64,000 nucleotides of DNA, from NCBI RefSeq assembly GCF_022967985.1, contig NZ_JALJVC010000007.1:62001-126000 (forward strand), in the 5' to 3' direction. The position numbers and the translations under genes are program-made. This DNA comes from Acinetobacter lwoffii (GTDB lineage: Bacteria > Pseudomonadota > Gammaproteobacteria > Pseudomonadales > Moraxellaceae). Shown in pieces: positions 25,800-35,070 of this stretch. How positions within the stretch are numbered: position 1 is the first letter of the stretch; each line of letters starts with the position of its first letter. Under the pieces are notes generated by a model that saw only the letters and a program-made list of their open reading frames with translations, had not been told where the DNA came from and did not search any database.

Positions 25800-27020
25800 T
25801 TATGAGTCTTTACGATGTGGATCGTGAATTTTACTTGAGTTCTCCTCTGCTTGCAGCGGTTTTTTCTGTGGCTTTTTCATTTCAATATCAACATCTAAGT
25901 CTGCTGTTTCAATATTGATTGAACCGGTAGATGCATCTTGTATGATAACAGCCCGATCACCATAAAATGGCGTATGTTCATAATACTCACGGATATGCCG
26001 TAACAGTACCACAATCACGGCTGCAACTGGTAAAGCAATCAGCATGCCCAAGAATCCAGCCAATTGTGCACCTGCCAGAACTGCAAACACTACAGCTACA
26101 GGAGAAAGACCGATTTTATCACCCAACAGGAATGGTTGCAGAATATAGCCTTCGACTGCCTGCCCGACCATAAAGACAATCCCGACCAATACCAGTTGCC
26201 ACCAGTCGATTCCAAACTGGAAGAAGGTTGCAATAACTGCGGCAATAATTCCAACCGCAAAACCAAGATACGGAATGATACTGCACAATCCGGCAATCAT
26301 CCCGATGATCAAGCCAATCTCTAGGCCAATCAGTTGCAGTCCCACTGCATAGACCACACCCAGCAGAACCATGACCAGGAACTGACCTTTGACAAAGGCA
26401 CCTAACACACTATGACATTCACTCACAATAGTTAAGGTTGTTTTTTCATAAGGACGGGGAATTAGACGACGTAAGCTGTCCAGCATACGATCCCAATCCA
26501 GCAAGAAATAAAAGGCAATAATCGGAATCAGGACAATCGTGCCACCAATCTGGATAAAGTTCAGACCAGATTGTGCCAGTTTCAGCAGCATTGCTTGAAT
26601 ACTATCTGCGCTATAATTGGTCTGAACATAGTCCATTACTACTGAGGAAATCTGATCGGTATCGATTTCCATCGGAACCAGATTAAAGCTATCGGAAAGC
26701 CAAGGTAAGAACGTGTAATTGATCCAGTGAATTCCGGCCGGAATGCTATCACGCGCATACATCAGCTGCTGCCAGACCAGTGGCACCAGATACCACATCA
26801 CCAATGTAACCACGATCCCAATCCCGATAAATACAATACTGATCGAGAGCCATCGAGCCAGCCCGATGCGGTGTAAAACATCGACCAGTGGACTAAATAA
26901 ATAAGCAATTAGAAAAGCTGCAACAAAAGGAACTACAACTGGTTTAAGCAGATATAAAACCCAAAGTATCAATGCTATACCAGCAAGTATAAGAATGCGC
27001 CGTAAAGTACGATCGACCAT
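25800..27020 (-). CDS. perM: AI-2E/PerM family membrane transporter
   Basis: A 406-residue inner-membrane protein with about eight membrane helices. It belongs to the AI-2E transporter (PerM/YdiK/TqsA) family. An N-terminal hydrophobic pair (ILILAGIALILWVLYLLKPV, VPFVAAFLIAYLFSPL) is followed by the long amphipathic segment and the conserved C-terminal block (PYLGFAVGIIAAVIATF to LSPVAVVFAVLAGAQLAGFL). The C-terminal tail after about residue 350 is cytosolic and charged, ending DPHRKDS. Substrate unknown; family members export autoinducer-2 or move ions. It is divergent from purM and upstream of hda. Confidence 0.85.
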   Translation of the reverse strand: MVDRTLRRILILAGIALILWVLYLLKPVVVPFVAAFLIAYLFSPLVDVLHRIGLARWLSISIVFIGIGIVVTLVMWYLVPLVWQQLMYARDSIPAGIHWINYTFLPWLSDSFNLVPMEIDTDQISSVVMDYVQTNYSADSIQAMLLKLAQSGLNFIQIGGTIVLIPIIAFYFLLDWDRMLDSLRRLIPRPYEKTTLTIVSECHSVLGAFVKGQFLVMVLLGVVYAVGLQLIGLEIGLIIGMIAGLCSIIPYLGFAVGIIAAVIATFFQFGIDWWQLVLVGIVFMVGQAVEGYILQPFLLGDKIGLSPVAVVFAVLAGAQLAGFLGMLIALPVAAVIVVLLRHIREYYEHTPFYGDRAVIIQDASTGSINIETADLDVDIEMKKPQKKPLQAEENSSKIHDPHRKDS

Positions 27021-27155
27021 AGAATCTTGCCTTTTCTCTATTAATCATTCTAAAAATTAAAATATTTCAATAAAGATAGCATTTTAGGCCACAAATACCA
27101 TAAGAGTTTTACATATTCAGGTTATAATCGCACCCGCGAATGCGGAGACTTCATT

Positions 27156-28226
27156 ATGAGCAACTCAACTTCTACCCCAAACACTGGTTTAAGCTACAAA
27201 GATGCAGGTGTCGACATTGAGGCGGGCGACGCGTTAGTCGATCGTATCAAATCTGTCGCTAAGCGTACCTCACGTCCCGAAGTTATGGGCGGTCTAGGTG
27301 GCTTTGGTGCACTTTGTAAAATTCCTAAAGGTTATGAAGAACCTGTTCTCGTATCTGGCACAGATGGTGTTGGTACAAAATTACGTCTGGCACTGAATTT
27401 GAACCGTCATGACACAATTGGTCAAGACCTGGTTGCAATGTGCGTGAATGACCTTCTTGTCTGTGGTGCTGAACCACTGTTCTTCCTTGATTATTATGCA
27501 ACTGGTCACTTAAATGTTGATGTTGCTGCAAATGTAGTCACTGGTATTGGCGCTGGTTGTGAACTTGCTGGCTGTGCATTAGTTGGCGGTGAAACTGCTG
27601 AAATGCCAGGCATGTATGAAGGCGAAGATTACGATCTTGCAGGTTTCTGTGTCGGTGTTGTTGAGCAAAGCAAAATTATTGATGGCTCTAAAGTCAAAGC
27701 GGGTGACGTTTTAATTGGTGTAGCTTCTTCAGGTGCGCACTCAAACGGCTACTCACTGCTTCGTAAAATCTTAGACGTAAAAAACGTTGACCTGAATCAA
27801 ATCATCGATGGCCGCCCACTTGCAGATGTTGCAATGGAACCGACACGTATTTATGTCAAACCAATTCTTGAACTGTTAAAACACGTTGATGTACATGCAA
27901 TGGCACACATCACGGGTGGTGGTTTACCAGGTAACTTACCTCGCGTACTTCCAAACGGTGCTCAAGCGCTTGTAAATGAATCTTCTTGGGAATGGCCTGA
28001 GCTATTTAAGCTTCTACAACGCGAAGGCGGCGTAGAACAGTTTGAAATGTATCGTACTTTCAACTGTGGCGTCGGCATGGTGCTGGTTGTTGGTGCAGCA
28101 GATGCAGACAAAACTGTTGAATTACTCAACCAGCTTGGTGAAAAAGCATGGGCAATGGGTCAGATTCAAGACAATGCTGAATCAGTTGCAGGTGCAGACG
28201 AAAAAATTCGTGTGATCTTCGCGTAA
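27156..28226 (+). CDS. purM: Phosphoribosylformylglycinamidine cyclo-ligase PurM (AIR synthetase)
   Basis: A 356-residue cytosolic enzyme using ATP to close FGAM to aminoimidazole ribotide, step five of purine synthesis. Signatures: the N-terminal [20 protein letters not shown], the nucleotide/substrate motif [29 protein letters not shown] (conserved Gly/Glu) and [16 protein letters not shown]. The length is standard. purN follows after 6 bases, forming the common purMN operon. The 135-base gap upstream is a divergent promoter region shared with perM; I see no clear PurR-like operator. Confidence 0.97.
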   Translation: MSNSTSTPNTGLSYKDAGVDIEAGDALVDRIKSVAKRTSRPEVMGGLGGFGALCKIPKGYEEPVLVSGTDGVGTKLRLALNLNRHDTIGQDLVAMCVNDLLVCGAEPLFFLDYYATGHLNVDVAANVVTGIGAGCELAGCALVGGETAEMPGMYEGEDYDLAGFCVGVVEQSKIIDGSKVKAGDVLIGVASSGAHSNGYSLLRKILDVKNVDLNQIIDGRPLADVAMEPTRIYVKPILELLKHVDVHAMAHITGGGLPGNLPRVLPNGAQALVNESSWEWPELFKLLQREGGVEQFEMYRTFNCGVGMVLVVGAADADKTVELLNQLGEKAWAMGQIQDNAESVAGADEKIRVIFA

Positions 28227-28232
28227 TTTCGC

Positions 28233-28862
28233 ATGACTAAAATTGCTGTACTTGTTTCAGGTAGCGGATCAAATCTGCAAGCCTTGATGGATGCCAATCT
28301 TTCAGGGCAAATTGTGGGCGTGATTTCCAATAAACCTGAAGCCTTTGCTTTAACGCGTGCACAACAGGCAGGCATACAGACTGCAGTTATTGAACACAAG
28401 CAATATCCGAATCGTGAAGCTTTTGATGATGTGATGCATCAACAGCTTTTGGAATGGGATGTGGATCTAGTGGTACTTGCCGGCTTTATGCGAATTTTAA
28501 GTGAAAAATTTGTGAAAGTCTGGGAAGGGAAAATGTTGAATATTCATCCTTCCCTGTTGCCTTATTATAAAGGCATGCATACGCATCAGCGTGTACTCAA
28601 TACCGGTGATGTTCTGCACGGTTGTACAGTGCATTATGTCACTGCTGAACTGGATGCAGGACAAGCACTTGCTCAAGGCGTTCTTAAGGTTTCTCACCAC
28701 GATACGGTAGAAAGTTTGGCAACACGTGTGCATAGCCTCGAGCATGTAATCTATCCACAAGTCGTAGAATGGATTTGTAGCGGAACGATTCAACATACTG
28801 AAGATGGTGTGCTGTATCGAAATGAGAAAATGCAAGCGCCTGTTCAATTCTGCAAGTTTTAA
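28233..28862 (+). CDS. purN: Phosphoribosylglycinamide formyltransferase PurN
   Basis: A 209-residue GAR transformylase using 10-formyltetrahydrofolate to make FGAR. N-terminal phosphate-binding loop VLVSGSGSNLQALMDA. Catalytic block GKMLNIHPSLLPYYKGMHTH (Asn and His of the NxH pair) and, further on, CTVHYVTAELDAGQALAQG with the conserved Asp. The start is ATG six bases after the purM stop, so the two are translationally linked. A terminator follows 14 bases after the stop. Confidence 0.96.
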   Translation: MTKIAVLVSGSGSNLQALMDANLSGQIVGVISNKPEAFALTRAQQAGIQTAVIEHKQYPNREAFDDVMHQQLLEWDVDLVVLAGFMRILSEKFVKVWEGKMLNIHPSLLPYYKGMHTHQRVLNTGDVLHGCTVHYVTAELDAGQALAQGVLKVSHHDTVESLATRVHSLEHVIYPQVVEWICSGTIQHTEDGVLYRNEKMQAPVQFCKF

Positions 28863-28875
28863 AAAAGTTTAGAAA

Positions 28876-28907
28876 TAAAAAACGCATCCTCGGATGCGTT
28901 TTTTTAT
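28876..28907. terminator. Bidirectional terminator after purN
   Basis: AAAAAACGCATC-CTCG-GATGCGTTTTTTT, perfect stem with T runs on both strands, shared with the convergent hydrolase gene. Confidence 0.9.
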
Positions 28908-28926
28908 TTCCAATACATTCGATGAC

Positions 28927-29730
28927 TCAGGCAGACTGTTGCTGAATCAATTGCTTTACCAAGCTCGCGACTTGATCAGGTTGTTCCAATGGGAACATAT
29001 GCCCGCCATCGACTACGGTAAAAGGAATACCAAACTTCTTTTGCACTTGCTGCGGGAACTTGCGGGCCAGAAATGGACCTTTCTCGGCAACGACCAAATG
29101 CACAGGAATTTTTGGTTTTGCCTGAGGCAACCACCATAGCGATGGATTGGTTCTAAAGACTGCCACCTCATCCATTTTAGGAATAGTGAGTTCTACCCCG
29201 CCTCGGATGGGATCCTCTTGCAAGGCATAATCAATATAAGCTTGGAAGCAATCTGCATCAAAATCCTGATAAAAACCTTTAGGGCGCAGCAATTCAGCGG
29301 CTTGTTCACGTGAATCCCAATGGTCACGACGGCGTTTGGACAGACCGGCTGGAGACATTTTATCCAAAGCTTTTAAGCGCAAAGTCTTGGCAATATGCAA
29401 GGCAAAGGCTTCTTTGCCCATAATCATCGGCGGGTCCAGCATGATCATTTGCGAAAACAGCTCTGGGCGCTGCAAAGCCGCCTGCAGAGTTAACACGGAT
29501 CCCAAAGAATGCCCCAGACCAATGACAGGTCGCCCATGTGACTGGCGCACAATACTATCAATCACTTGCTGGGTCAGGCTTTTCCAATGGTTATCAATCG
29601 GATAACGCTTATCTGGCCCTAAAAGCGGCACATAGATAATATCGTAATCATCTTGCAATCCATCAAACAGCTTTTTATAGACTTTGGATGGCACGCCATT
29701 GGCGTGCGCGAAATGAATCAGTGGTTTCAT
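28927..29730 (-). CDS. Alpha/beta hydrolase
   Basis: A 267-residue cytosolic alpha/beta-fold hydrolase. The oxyanion strand is IHFAHANGVPSKVY; the nucleophile elbow is GLGHSLGSVLTL (catalytic Ser at about residue 74), a late Asp is probable, and the catalytic His lies in VDGGHMFPLEQP (about 248). The cap region includes LSKRRRDHWDSREQ. The substrate is not predictable. The ATG overlaps the sppA stop by four bases, so the two are co-transcribed and translationally coupled (sppA first). Confidence 0.88.
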   Translation of the reverse strand: MKPLIHFAHANGVPSKVYKKLFDGLQDDYDIIYVPLLGPDKRYPIDNHWKSLTQQVIDSIVRQSHGRPVIGLGHSLGSVLTLQAALQRPELFSQMIMLDPPMIMGKEAFALHIAKTLRLKALDKMSPAGLSKRRRDHWDSREQAAELLRPKGFYQDFDADCFQAYIDYALQEDPIRGGVELTIPKMDEVAVFRTNPSLWWLPQAKPKIPVHLVVAEKGPFLARKFPQQVQKKFGIPFTVVDGGHMFPLEQPDQVASLVKQLIQQQSA

Positions 29731-30749
29731 TGCAGTGTCGTGCTGTTTTCTGACTGAAGCTTCTGTGCAACCGAAGAAGCAATTCCATCCCCAATCGATG
29801 ACCCCATACGACCCAAGACTGATTCAAATGGACTATATTCAATGGTGTAATTCAACGCTTTTTCAGTTTTCAGTTCACGTTTCAAGGTATTTAAGCTACC
29901 GATACGATCCGCAATACCTAATTTCACCGCCTGATCACCGGTCCAGAACAAGCCAGAGAAAATGGCAGGATCATTGGATTTCAACTTAGCCCCACGTCCC
30001 TGTTTCACTGCATTAATAAAGTGACCATGCACATTATCTAGCACACCCTGTACATGAGCTTTTTGCGCAGGATCAACTGGCTGAGTCATCGACAGTAAGG
30101 CTTTGTTTTCGCCTGAGGTCATAGTGCGATCTTCAACACCTAATTTTTGCAATAGATTAGTCACGCCATAATTCGGCATGATCACCCCAATTGAACCGAC
30201 CAAGCTCGATGGATTGACAATAATTTCGTCCGCAGCTGAAGCAATATAATAAGCACCTGAAGCCCCAGTATCGCCAATCACGGCATACAGTTTTTTCCCA
30301 GGATACTGTTTTTTCAGATACTGAATTTCCTGCCAGATTTCATCCGACTGTACCGGCGAACCGCCAGGTGAGTTAATATTCAGCACCACTGCTTTACTTT
30401 GTTTATTTTCAAAGGCTTTTTTCAATGATTTGATAGTATTGCTACTGTTCACACTCTGTTTGTCAGCAGCAATCGTACCCACTATATCCACGACTGCGAT
30501 ATGCGAACCCGCAGCAGCGCTAGCATCTGAAGAAACTGAACTACAGCTTTTGCCTAATGCCAAAATGACGACAAGCAGATAAGCAAAAGTCAGAAATTTA
30601 AAGAAAATTCCCCAACGGCGCGCACGGCGCTGTTCTTCAACAGAAGCTAAAACTGCTTTTTCCAGCAGTTTCCATTCCGGACCAGTCGGTTGAACTGGCT
30701 GTTGCATATTTTGTATTTGATTTTCAGGTTTTGGTGGCCAATCGGACAT
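29727..30749 (-). CDS. sppA: Signal peptide peptidase SppA (S49 family)
   Basis: A 340-residue membrane-anchored serine protease that degrades cleaved signal peptides. A cytosolic N-terminus of about 45 residues (proline- and glutamine-rich) is followed by a membrane helix (about 47-66, GIFFKFLTFAYLLVVILALG). The protease domain has the nucleophile Ser164 in GDTGASGAYYIASAAD and the general-base Lys216 in MTSGENKALLS; their 52-residue spacing is that of the short, single-domain SppA forms. Length and layout match the 36K type rather than the 67K E. coli SppA. First gene of a two-gene operon with the alpha/beta hydrolase. Confidence 0.92.
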   Translation of the reverse strand: MSDWPPKPENQIQNMQQPVQPTGPEWKLLEKAVLASVEEQRRARRWGIFFKFLTFAYLLVVILALGKSCSSVSSDASAAAGSHIAVVDIVGTIAADKQSVNSSNTIKSLKKAFENKQSKAVVLNINSPGGSPVQSDEIWQEIQYLKKQYPGKKLYAVIGDTGASGAYYIASAADEIIVNPSSLVGSIGVIMPNYGVTNLLQKLGVEDRTMTSGENKALLSMTQPVDPAQKAHVQGVLDNVHGHFINAVKQGRGAKLKSNDPAIFSGLFWTGDQAVKLGIADRIGSLNTLKRELKTEKALNYTIEYSPFESVLGRMGSSIGDGIASSVAQKLQSENSTTLQ

Positions 30750-30874
30750 AAATAATCCAATAAATTGATTTATATTGAATCCATTATATACACTGAATCG
30801 GGTAATTCTGTCTAAACAAAACGTTTTCGCCTATAATAAATTTTGTTCTCTTTTTTTGTACTTAGACGAAATCA

Positions 30875-31849
30875 ATGACGAAACAGGGCCCACGGAATTC
30901 AGCTTACGGATTACTCAAATACATTAGCCGCCAACCGCTTCCGGTTTCTCGCTGGATGGCCCGTATTCTGGCCTTTATTGTGAACAGTTTTAAAGTCACT
31001 AAAACTTCGGAAGTCATTCGTCTGAACCTTGAAATCAGTCTTTCAGAACTGTCTAATCAGGAACGTGAACAGATTAACCGTGCTGCGGTTCGCAATGAAT
31101 TAATGTCATATTTCGAGTTCTTTACTATTTGGGGCTCAAGCAATCAGAAAAATCTTAAACGCGTTCATCGCGTTATTGGCGAAGATCTACTTCATGATGC
31201 CATTGCACAAAATAAAGGCCTCGTGTTAATCGTGCCGCATTTTGGTACCTGGGAAATTATGAATGCCTATATTGCCCAGTTCACTTCAATGACCATTATG
31301 TATAAACCTGTGAAAAATCAGGCTGCAGATCAATTTGTACGGGCTGCCCGTAGCCGGGAACAGGCGCATCTGGTACCGACTGATGAATCGGGCGTCCGTC
31401 AGATTTTTAAGGCCTTAAAACAAGGCGGCACTACGGTCATCCTGCCGGATCATACCCCGAATATCGGTGGTGAATATATTCCATATTTCGGTGTGCCTTT
31501 AGCTACGAGTAATTTGAGTGCTAAGCTGATTCAAAAGACCAAAGCGCGCGCCCTGTTTTTATATGCTCTACGTAATACTGCAGATGGATTCGATATCTTT
31601 ATCGAAACGGTTGATGAAAAAATTTATAGTGGCAATGCCAATCAAGGTACGCAAGTCATTATCAACAGTATTGAAAATTTAATTCGCCGCCATCCGGAAC
31701 ATTATCACTGGAGTTATAAACGCTTTAATGCGCATCAAGATTTAGGAAATCTCTATAAACTTGAACATGAACAAGCCCTGGACAAAGTAAATGCGTTGAA
31801 AACACAAGAACTACATGAAGTTTCGCCCATATTGGAATCAGTCACTTAA
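30875..31849 (+). CDS. Lipid A-type (LpxL/LpxM family) acyltransferase
   Basis: A 324-residue lysophospholipid acyltransferase superfamily member, HtrB/LpxL branch, which transfers acyl chains from acyl-ACP to lipid A precursors or related lipids at the inner membrane. The catalytic HX4E motif is PHFGTWEIMNAY (His and Glu). Further motifs include MYKPVKNQAADQFVRAARSR, the TVILPDHTPN block, and a late HYHWSYKRF typical of this family. An N-terminal hydrophobic stretch (WMARILAFIVNSF) anchors it. Whether it is LpxL, LpxM or an ornithine-lipid-type enzyme cannot be settled from the sequence. Its 3' end overlaps the convergent comEC gene by 12 bases. Confidence 0.85.
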   Translation: MTKQGPRNSAYGLLKYISRQPLPVSRWMARILAFIVNSFKVTKTSEVIRLNLEISLSELSNQEREQINRAAVRNELMSYFEFFTIWGSSNQKNLKRVHRVIGEDLLHDAIAQNKGLVLIVPHFGTWEIMNAYIAQFTSMTIMYKPVKNQAADQFVRAARSREQAHLVPTDESGVRQIFKALKQGGTTVILPDHTPNIGGEYIPYFGVPLATSNLSAKLIQKTKARALFLYALRNTADGFDIFIETVDEKIYSGNANQGTQVIINSIENLIRRHPEHYHWSYKRFNAHQDLGNLYKLEHEQALDKVNALKTQELHEVSPILESVT

Positions 31850-34300
31850 GGGCTGACGATACAACCACTGCCATTCATGTCGTTCGGCAGAAAGCACCAG
31901 TTTTGAGCCTTGTTGCTGGAAGTGCACACTCCCCTGTTCTGCTGTAGTCAATAAGGGAATATTAAGTGCTTTCAACCGTTGCTGCGTCAGTTGGCTCGGG
32001 TGGCCATATCGATTAAATTTCCCAGCCGAGGCAATCGCCAGTTTAGGCTGCAAAACTTCTAAAAATTGATAGGCTGAACTGTGCTGACTGCCATGATGGC
32101 CGAGTACCAGCACATCGACCTGAAGTTCGGGATAGTCTTGGAGCAGCTGATATTCAGTTTCCCAACCCGCATCCCCCATCAGTAAAAAGTTTTGGTACGG
32201 TCCGGCATTTTTAACTTGCAGATATATCACACAAGATCGGTCGTTTTTATTGAAGTTTGGCGTATTTAACTGCTGCTGCCGAGGTGCCAGAATTTTAAAG
32301 TTAATCTCTTCAGACCATTGCCATTGCTGTCCTTCATAACAAAACTGAAAGCTTGAAGAAGTAGCGGTTTCAGGCATCTGATTGGATGACACTTGCTTGA
32401 TGTTTAATTGATCTTTAATGCTGAAATAAGCACCGCTATGATCCTGATCCAGATGAGTCAAAATTAGTCGATCCAGTTCTCCAACACCTTGCACAGATAG
32501 AAACGGCATAATCACTTGCCGGCCAATACTGAATTTTTCTTCATTATAATAACCACCCATGTCAATCATCATGCTGTGTTGCCCGTCACGAATGAAGATG
32601 GCCTGTCCCTGCCCGACATCCAGAACAGACAGCTGAAATGCATGCTGATTAAGTTGAGGAATGCACAGCGGTACACAGGCAATTGCTGTCCAGCTTTTGG
32701 GCACTAAGCCACGCGGCAAAAAGACAATTAACAAGCCCAAAATACATAGAGCAATCATCCAGACATTCATGGCTACCGGAATCAGTTGTGGCGCAAACAG
32801 CCGATCAAGCAGATTCAGAAATGCCAGCAGCATATGAATAAAAATATCATTGAGCTGAAACAGCAGACTCGAAAGTGGTTCAGAGATGAAAAATAATAAA
32901 GCCGCCAGAATATCTACGGGAACTATCAGCAGGCCAATCCACGGGATAGCCACCAGGTTACTTAGCGGCGTAATCCAGGCGATCTGCTTAAAGAACAGCA
33001 TCATTAAGGGAAACAGGGCCAGAAAAATTTTCCACTGCGACTCCACTAAAACTTTCATTGCAAAATACAGCCATTGTAATGCTGTTTGTATTGTTTGATG
33101 CGGTTGCTGCTGAATGGTTTGATAGATTCGCAGCAAGACAAAACAGGCTCCATAAGACAGCCAGAATGCGGCCGACAAAATGCTAAAAGGATCAAAGAGC
33201 AACAATAAGGCAGCACTTAAAATCAGCAGTTTTAATGGCTGCACACTTTGCCTAAACAGCAGGGTGAAAGTCACAATCACACAAATCAGTAAAGTGCGTA
33301 GCGCCGGAATTTCAAAACCGACAAAGGCACAATACAACAGCACACATAATAAAAAAGGCAGACTCAAAAAATACTGCCTTGGCCATTTCAGATAAATCTG
33401 CGGCGCGTACCTTGAAATCAAATATTGCAACGTACCACAGACGATAAAGGCAAAGATCAGCACATGTGGTCCGGAAATTGCCAGTAAATGGCTCATGCCA
33501 AAACGCTGGAATTTCTGCTCAGTTGATTGATCCAACAAACTTTCATCACCACTTAATAGAGCCAGTAACAAGCCTTTCTGCTGTACGGGTTGTCTGGCTA
33601 CAAACTCTCTTAAGGCCAGTCGCTGCTGTTCTACCCAAAGCAAAAATCGCTGATTCAAATTTTTCTGCTGACGTAAATGTTGAGCATGACCTAGTGCATA
33701 GAGTTGTTGCAGTTGCAACTCTCGGATATGTTTAATCCTAAATCCGGCCATAACATTTTGCTGCAATGCCCACTTTTCTGCATCAAAAGCACCCGGTGCG
33801 GCATAACTATGGTTAGGTCGAATCTGGCCTTGTAATAAATAATAGTGTCCCAGTTCAAGAGTCTGCTGTTTGGTTTCATCATTTACCAATCTGGATGTAG
33901 CAGGATCTGAGATTGGCAGAAAACCCATCCACTTAACTGTAGTGCCATCAAGGTTAAGCACATGTAAGGCTTGCTGGATATTCTGATCGCCCAGTTTATT
34001 CAGCTCTTTAATATACACCACGATTTCTTTTTCAAAAACCTCGTGCTCTCGCTTGGATAAACGTTCAGCCAATTGCAGATTGGCATAAGCGTGGCCTAAA
34101 AACAGTCCTAAAAGCAGGCCGGACCCAGTGATCAACAGGCTTCGCAGCGGTGTATTCGAAATGAACTTTAATTTATGGCAACTCATATACCACAACAGCG
34201 CAACGATCAAAACTACCGTCCCGCTCAGTTGAACAGACAGGAAACTTTTCCCCATACAGGCAAGGCCTAAAATCCAGCCGATACACAGCCACTGCAACAT
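31838..34300 (-). CDS. comEC: DNA uptake channel protein ComEC/Rec2 (ComA of Acinetobacter)
   Basis: About 820 residues, the inner-membrane channel that carries single-stranded DNA into the cytoplasm during natural transformation. N-terminal membrane helices and a DUF4131-like OB region (QHALHVLNLDGTTVKWMGFL area) are followed by the competence domain with FGMSHLLAISGPHVLIFAFI and several helices. A C-terminal metallo-beta-lactamase-like domain (about 575-800) carries LTHLDQDHSGAYFS, LLMGDAGWETE and VLGHHGSQHSSAYQF. The frame opens at a TTG at 34363; ATG 34300 begins a hydrophobic helix typical of the family, so I take it as the start, though no strong ribosome site is present. It suggests natural competence, which needs other loci. 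Confidence 0.93.
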   Translation of the reverse strand: MLQWLCIGWILGLACMGKSFLSVQLSGTVVLIVALLWYMSCHKLKFISNTPLRSLLITGSGLLLGLFLGHAYANLQLAERLSKREHEVFEKEIVVYIKELNKLGDQNIQQALHVLNLDGTTVKWMGFLPISDPATSRLVNDETKQQTLELGHYYLLQGQIRPNHSYAAPGAFDAEKWALQQNVMAGFRIKHIRELQLQQLYALGHAQHLRQQKNLNQRFLLWVEQQRLALREFVARQPVQQKGLLLALLSGDESLLDQSTEQKFQRFGMSHLLAISGPHVLIFAFIVCGTLQYLISRYAPQIYLKWPRQYFLSLPFLLCVLLYCAFVGFEIPALRTLLICVIVTFTLLFRQSVQPLKLLILSAALLLLFDPFSILSAAFWLSYGACFVLLRIYQTIQQQPHQTIQTALQWLYFAMKVLVESQWKIFLALFPLMMLFFKQIAWITPLSNLVAIPWIGLLIVPVDILAALLFFISEPLSSLLFQLNDIFIHMLLAFLNLLDRLFAPQLIPVAMNVWMIALCILGLLIVFLPRGLVPKSWTAIACVPLCIPQLNQHAFQLSVLDVGQGQAIFIRDGQHSMMIDMGGYYNEEKFSIGRQVIMPFLSVQGVGELDRLILTHLDQDHSGAYFSIKDQLNIKQVSSNQMPETATSSSFQFCYEGQQWQWSEEINFKILAPRQQQLNTPNFNKNDRSCVIYLQVKNAGPYQNFLLMGDAGWETEYQLLQDYPELQVDVLVLGHHGSQHSSAYQFLEVLQPKLAIASAGKFNRYGHPSQLTQQRLKALNIPLLTTAEQGSVHFQQQGSKLVLSAERHEWQWLYRQPLSD

Positions 34301-34386
34301 TAAATCTTGTTCTATCTTGTTATTATTTTGCCCAATAATAAAGCCCACCGGAGTGAGCTTCAATCAAATGCGAATATTCTCGTTAT

Positions 34387-35070
34387 TTATGGTTCAATCC
34401 AGAGACCATCCTGCATATGTAAAATCCGATTTGCTGCATGGGCTAGCTGTTCATCATGCGTCACAATCAGCATCGCCATATTGAACTCACGTTGCAATTC
34501 GGTCAGCAGTTCAAAAATCTTTGCTGCAGTCTTGCGGTCTAGATTTCCGGTCGGTTCATCGGCCATCATCAGTTTAGGTTTACCGACCACTGCACGCGCC
34601 AAAGCTACACGCTGACGCTCACCTCCGGATAATTCACCCGGCTTGTGAGTCAGACGATGCGAAAGACCAACACGTTCCAGCAAATATTCGGCCTGCTGTT
34701 TGGCTTCCTTAAACTTCATGTTGTCGCGTAACATCAGCGGCATGGCCACATTTTCCAGTGCCGTAAATTCTGGCAACAGGTGATGAAACTGATAAACAAA
34801 GCCCAAATGCTCATTCCGCACATAACCGCGTTCTGCTTCAGACAAGGTATCAAAACGGCGGCCATTCACCATGACCTGACCTGACGTCGGGCGATCCAAT
34901 CCACCCAAAACATGTAATAAGGTACTTTTGCCTGAACCACTTGAACCTACAATCGAAACAAACTCACCTGCTTTTACCTGTAGCGACAAGCCGCGAATCA
35001 CATCGACAGTGGCCTTGCCATCGGTAAAGGATTTGTGAATATTCTGGGCATCTAAAATCAGATTACTCAT
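34387..35070 (-). CDS. lolD: Lipoprotein-releasing system ATPase LolD
   Basis: A 227-residue ABC ATPase that powers release of outer-membrane lipoproteins from the inner membrane to LolA. Walker A IVGSSGSGKSTLLHVLGG, Q-loop FVYQFHHLLPEFTALENV, signature LSGGERQRVALARA, Walker B LMADEPTGNLD and switch His in LIVTHDEQ are intact. The ATG at 35070 fits the family N-terminus MSNLILDAQN and overlaps the permease stop by eight bases (ATGAGTAA), indicating translational coupling. The frame extends 21 codons upstream into the permease gene but this is out of its frame and not used. Confidence 0.96.
   Translation of the reverse strand: MSNLILDAQNIHKSFTDGKATVDVIRGLSLQVKAGEFVSIVGSSGSGKSTLLHVLGGLDRPTSGQVMVNGRRFDTLSEAERGYVRNEHLGFVYQFHHLLPEFTALENVAMPLMLRDNMKFKEAKQQAEYLLERVGLSHRLTHKPGELSGGERQRVALARAVVGKPKLMMADEPTGNLDRKTAAKIFELLTELQREFNMAMLIVTHDEQLAHAANRILHMQDGLWIEP

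Noticed and set aside
31838-31849. 12-base overlap of acyltransferase and comEC 3' ends considered as an error
   Set aside because: Both proteins end normally; short convergent overlaps are common.
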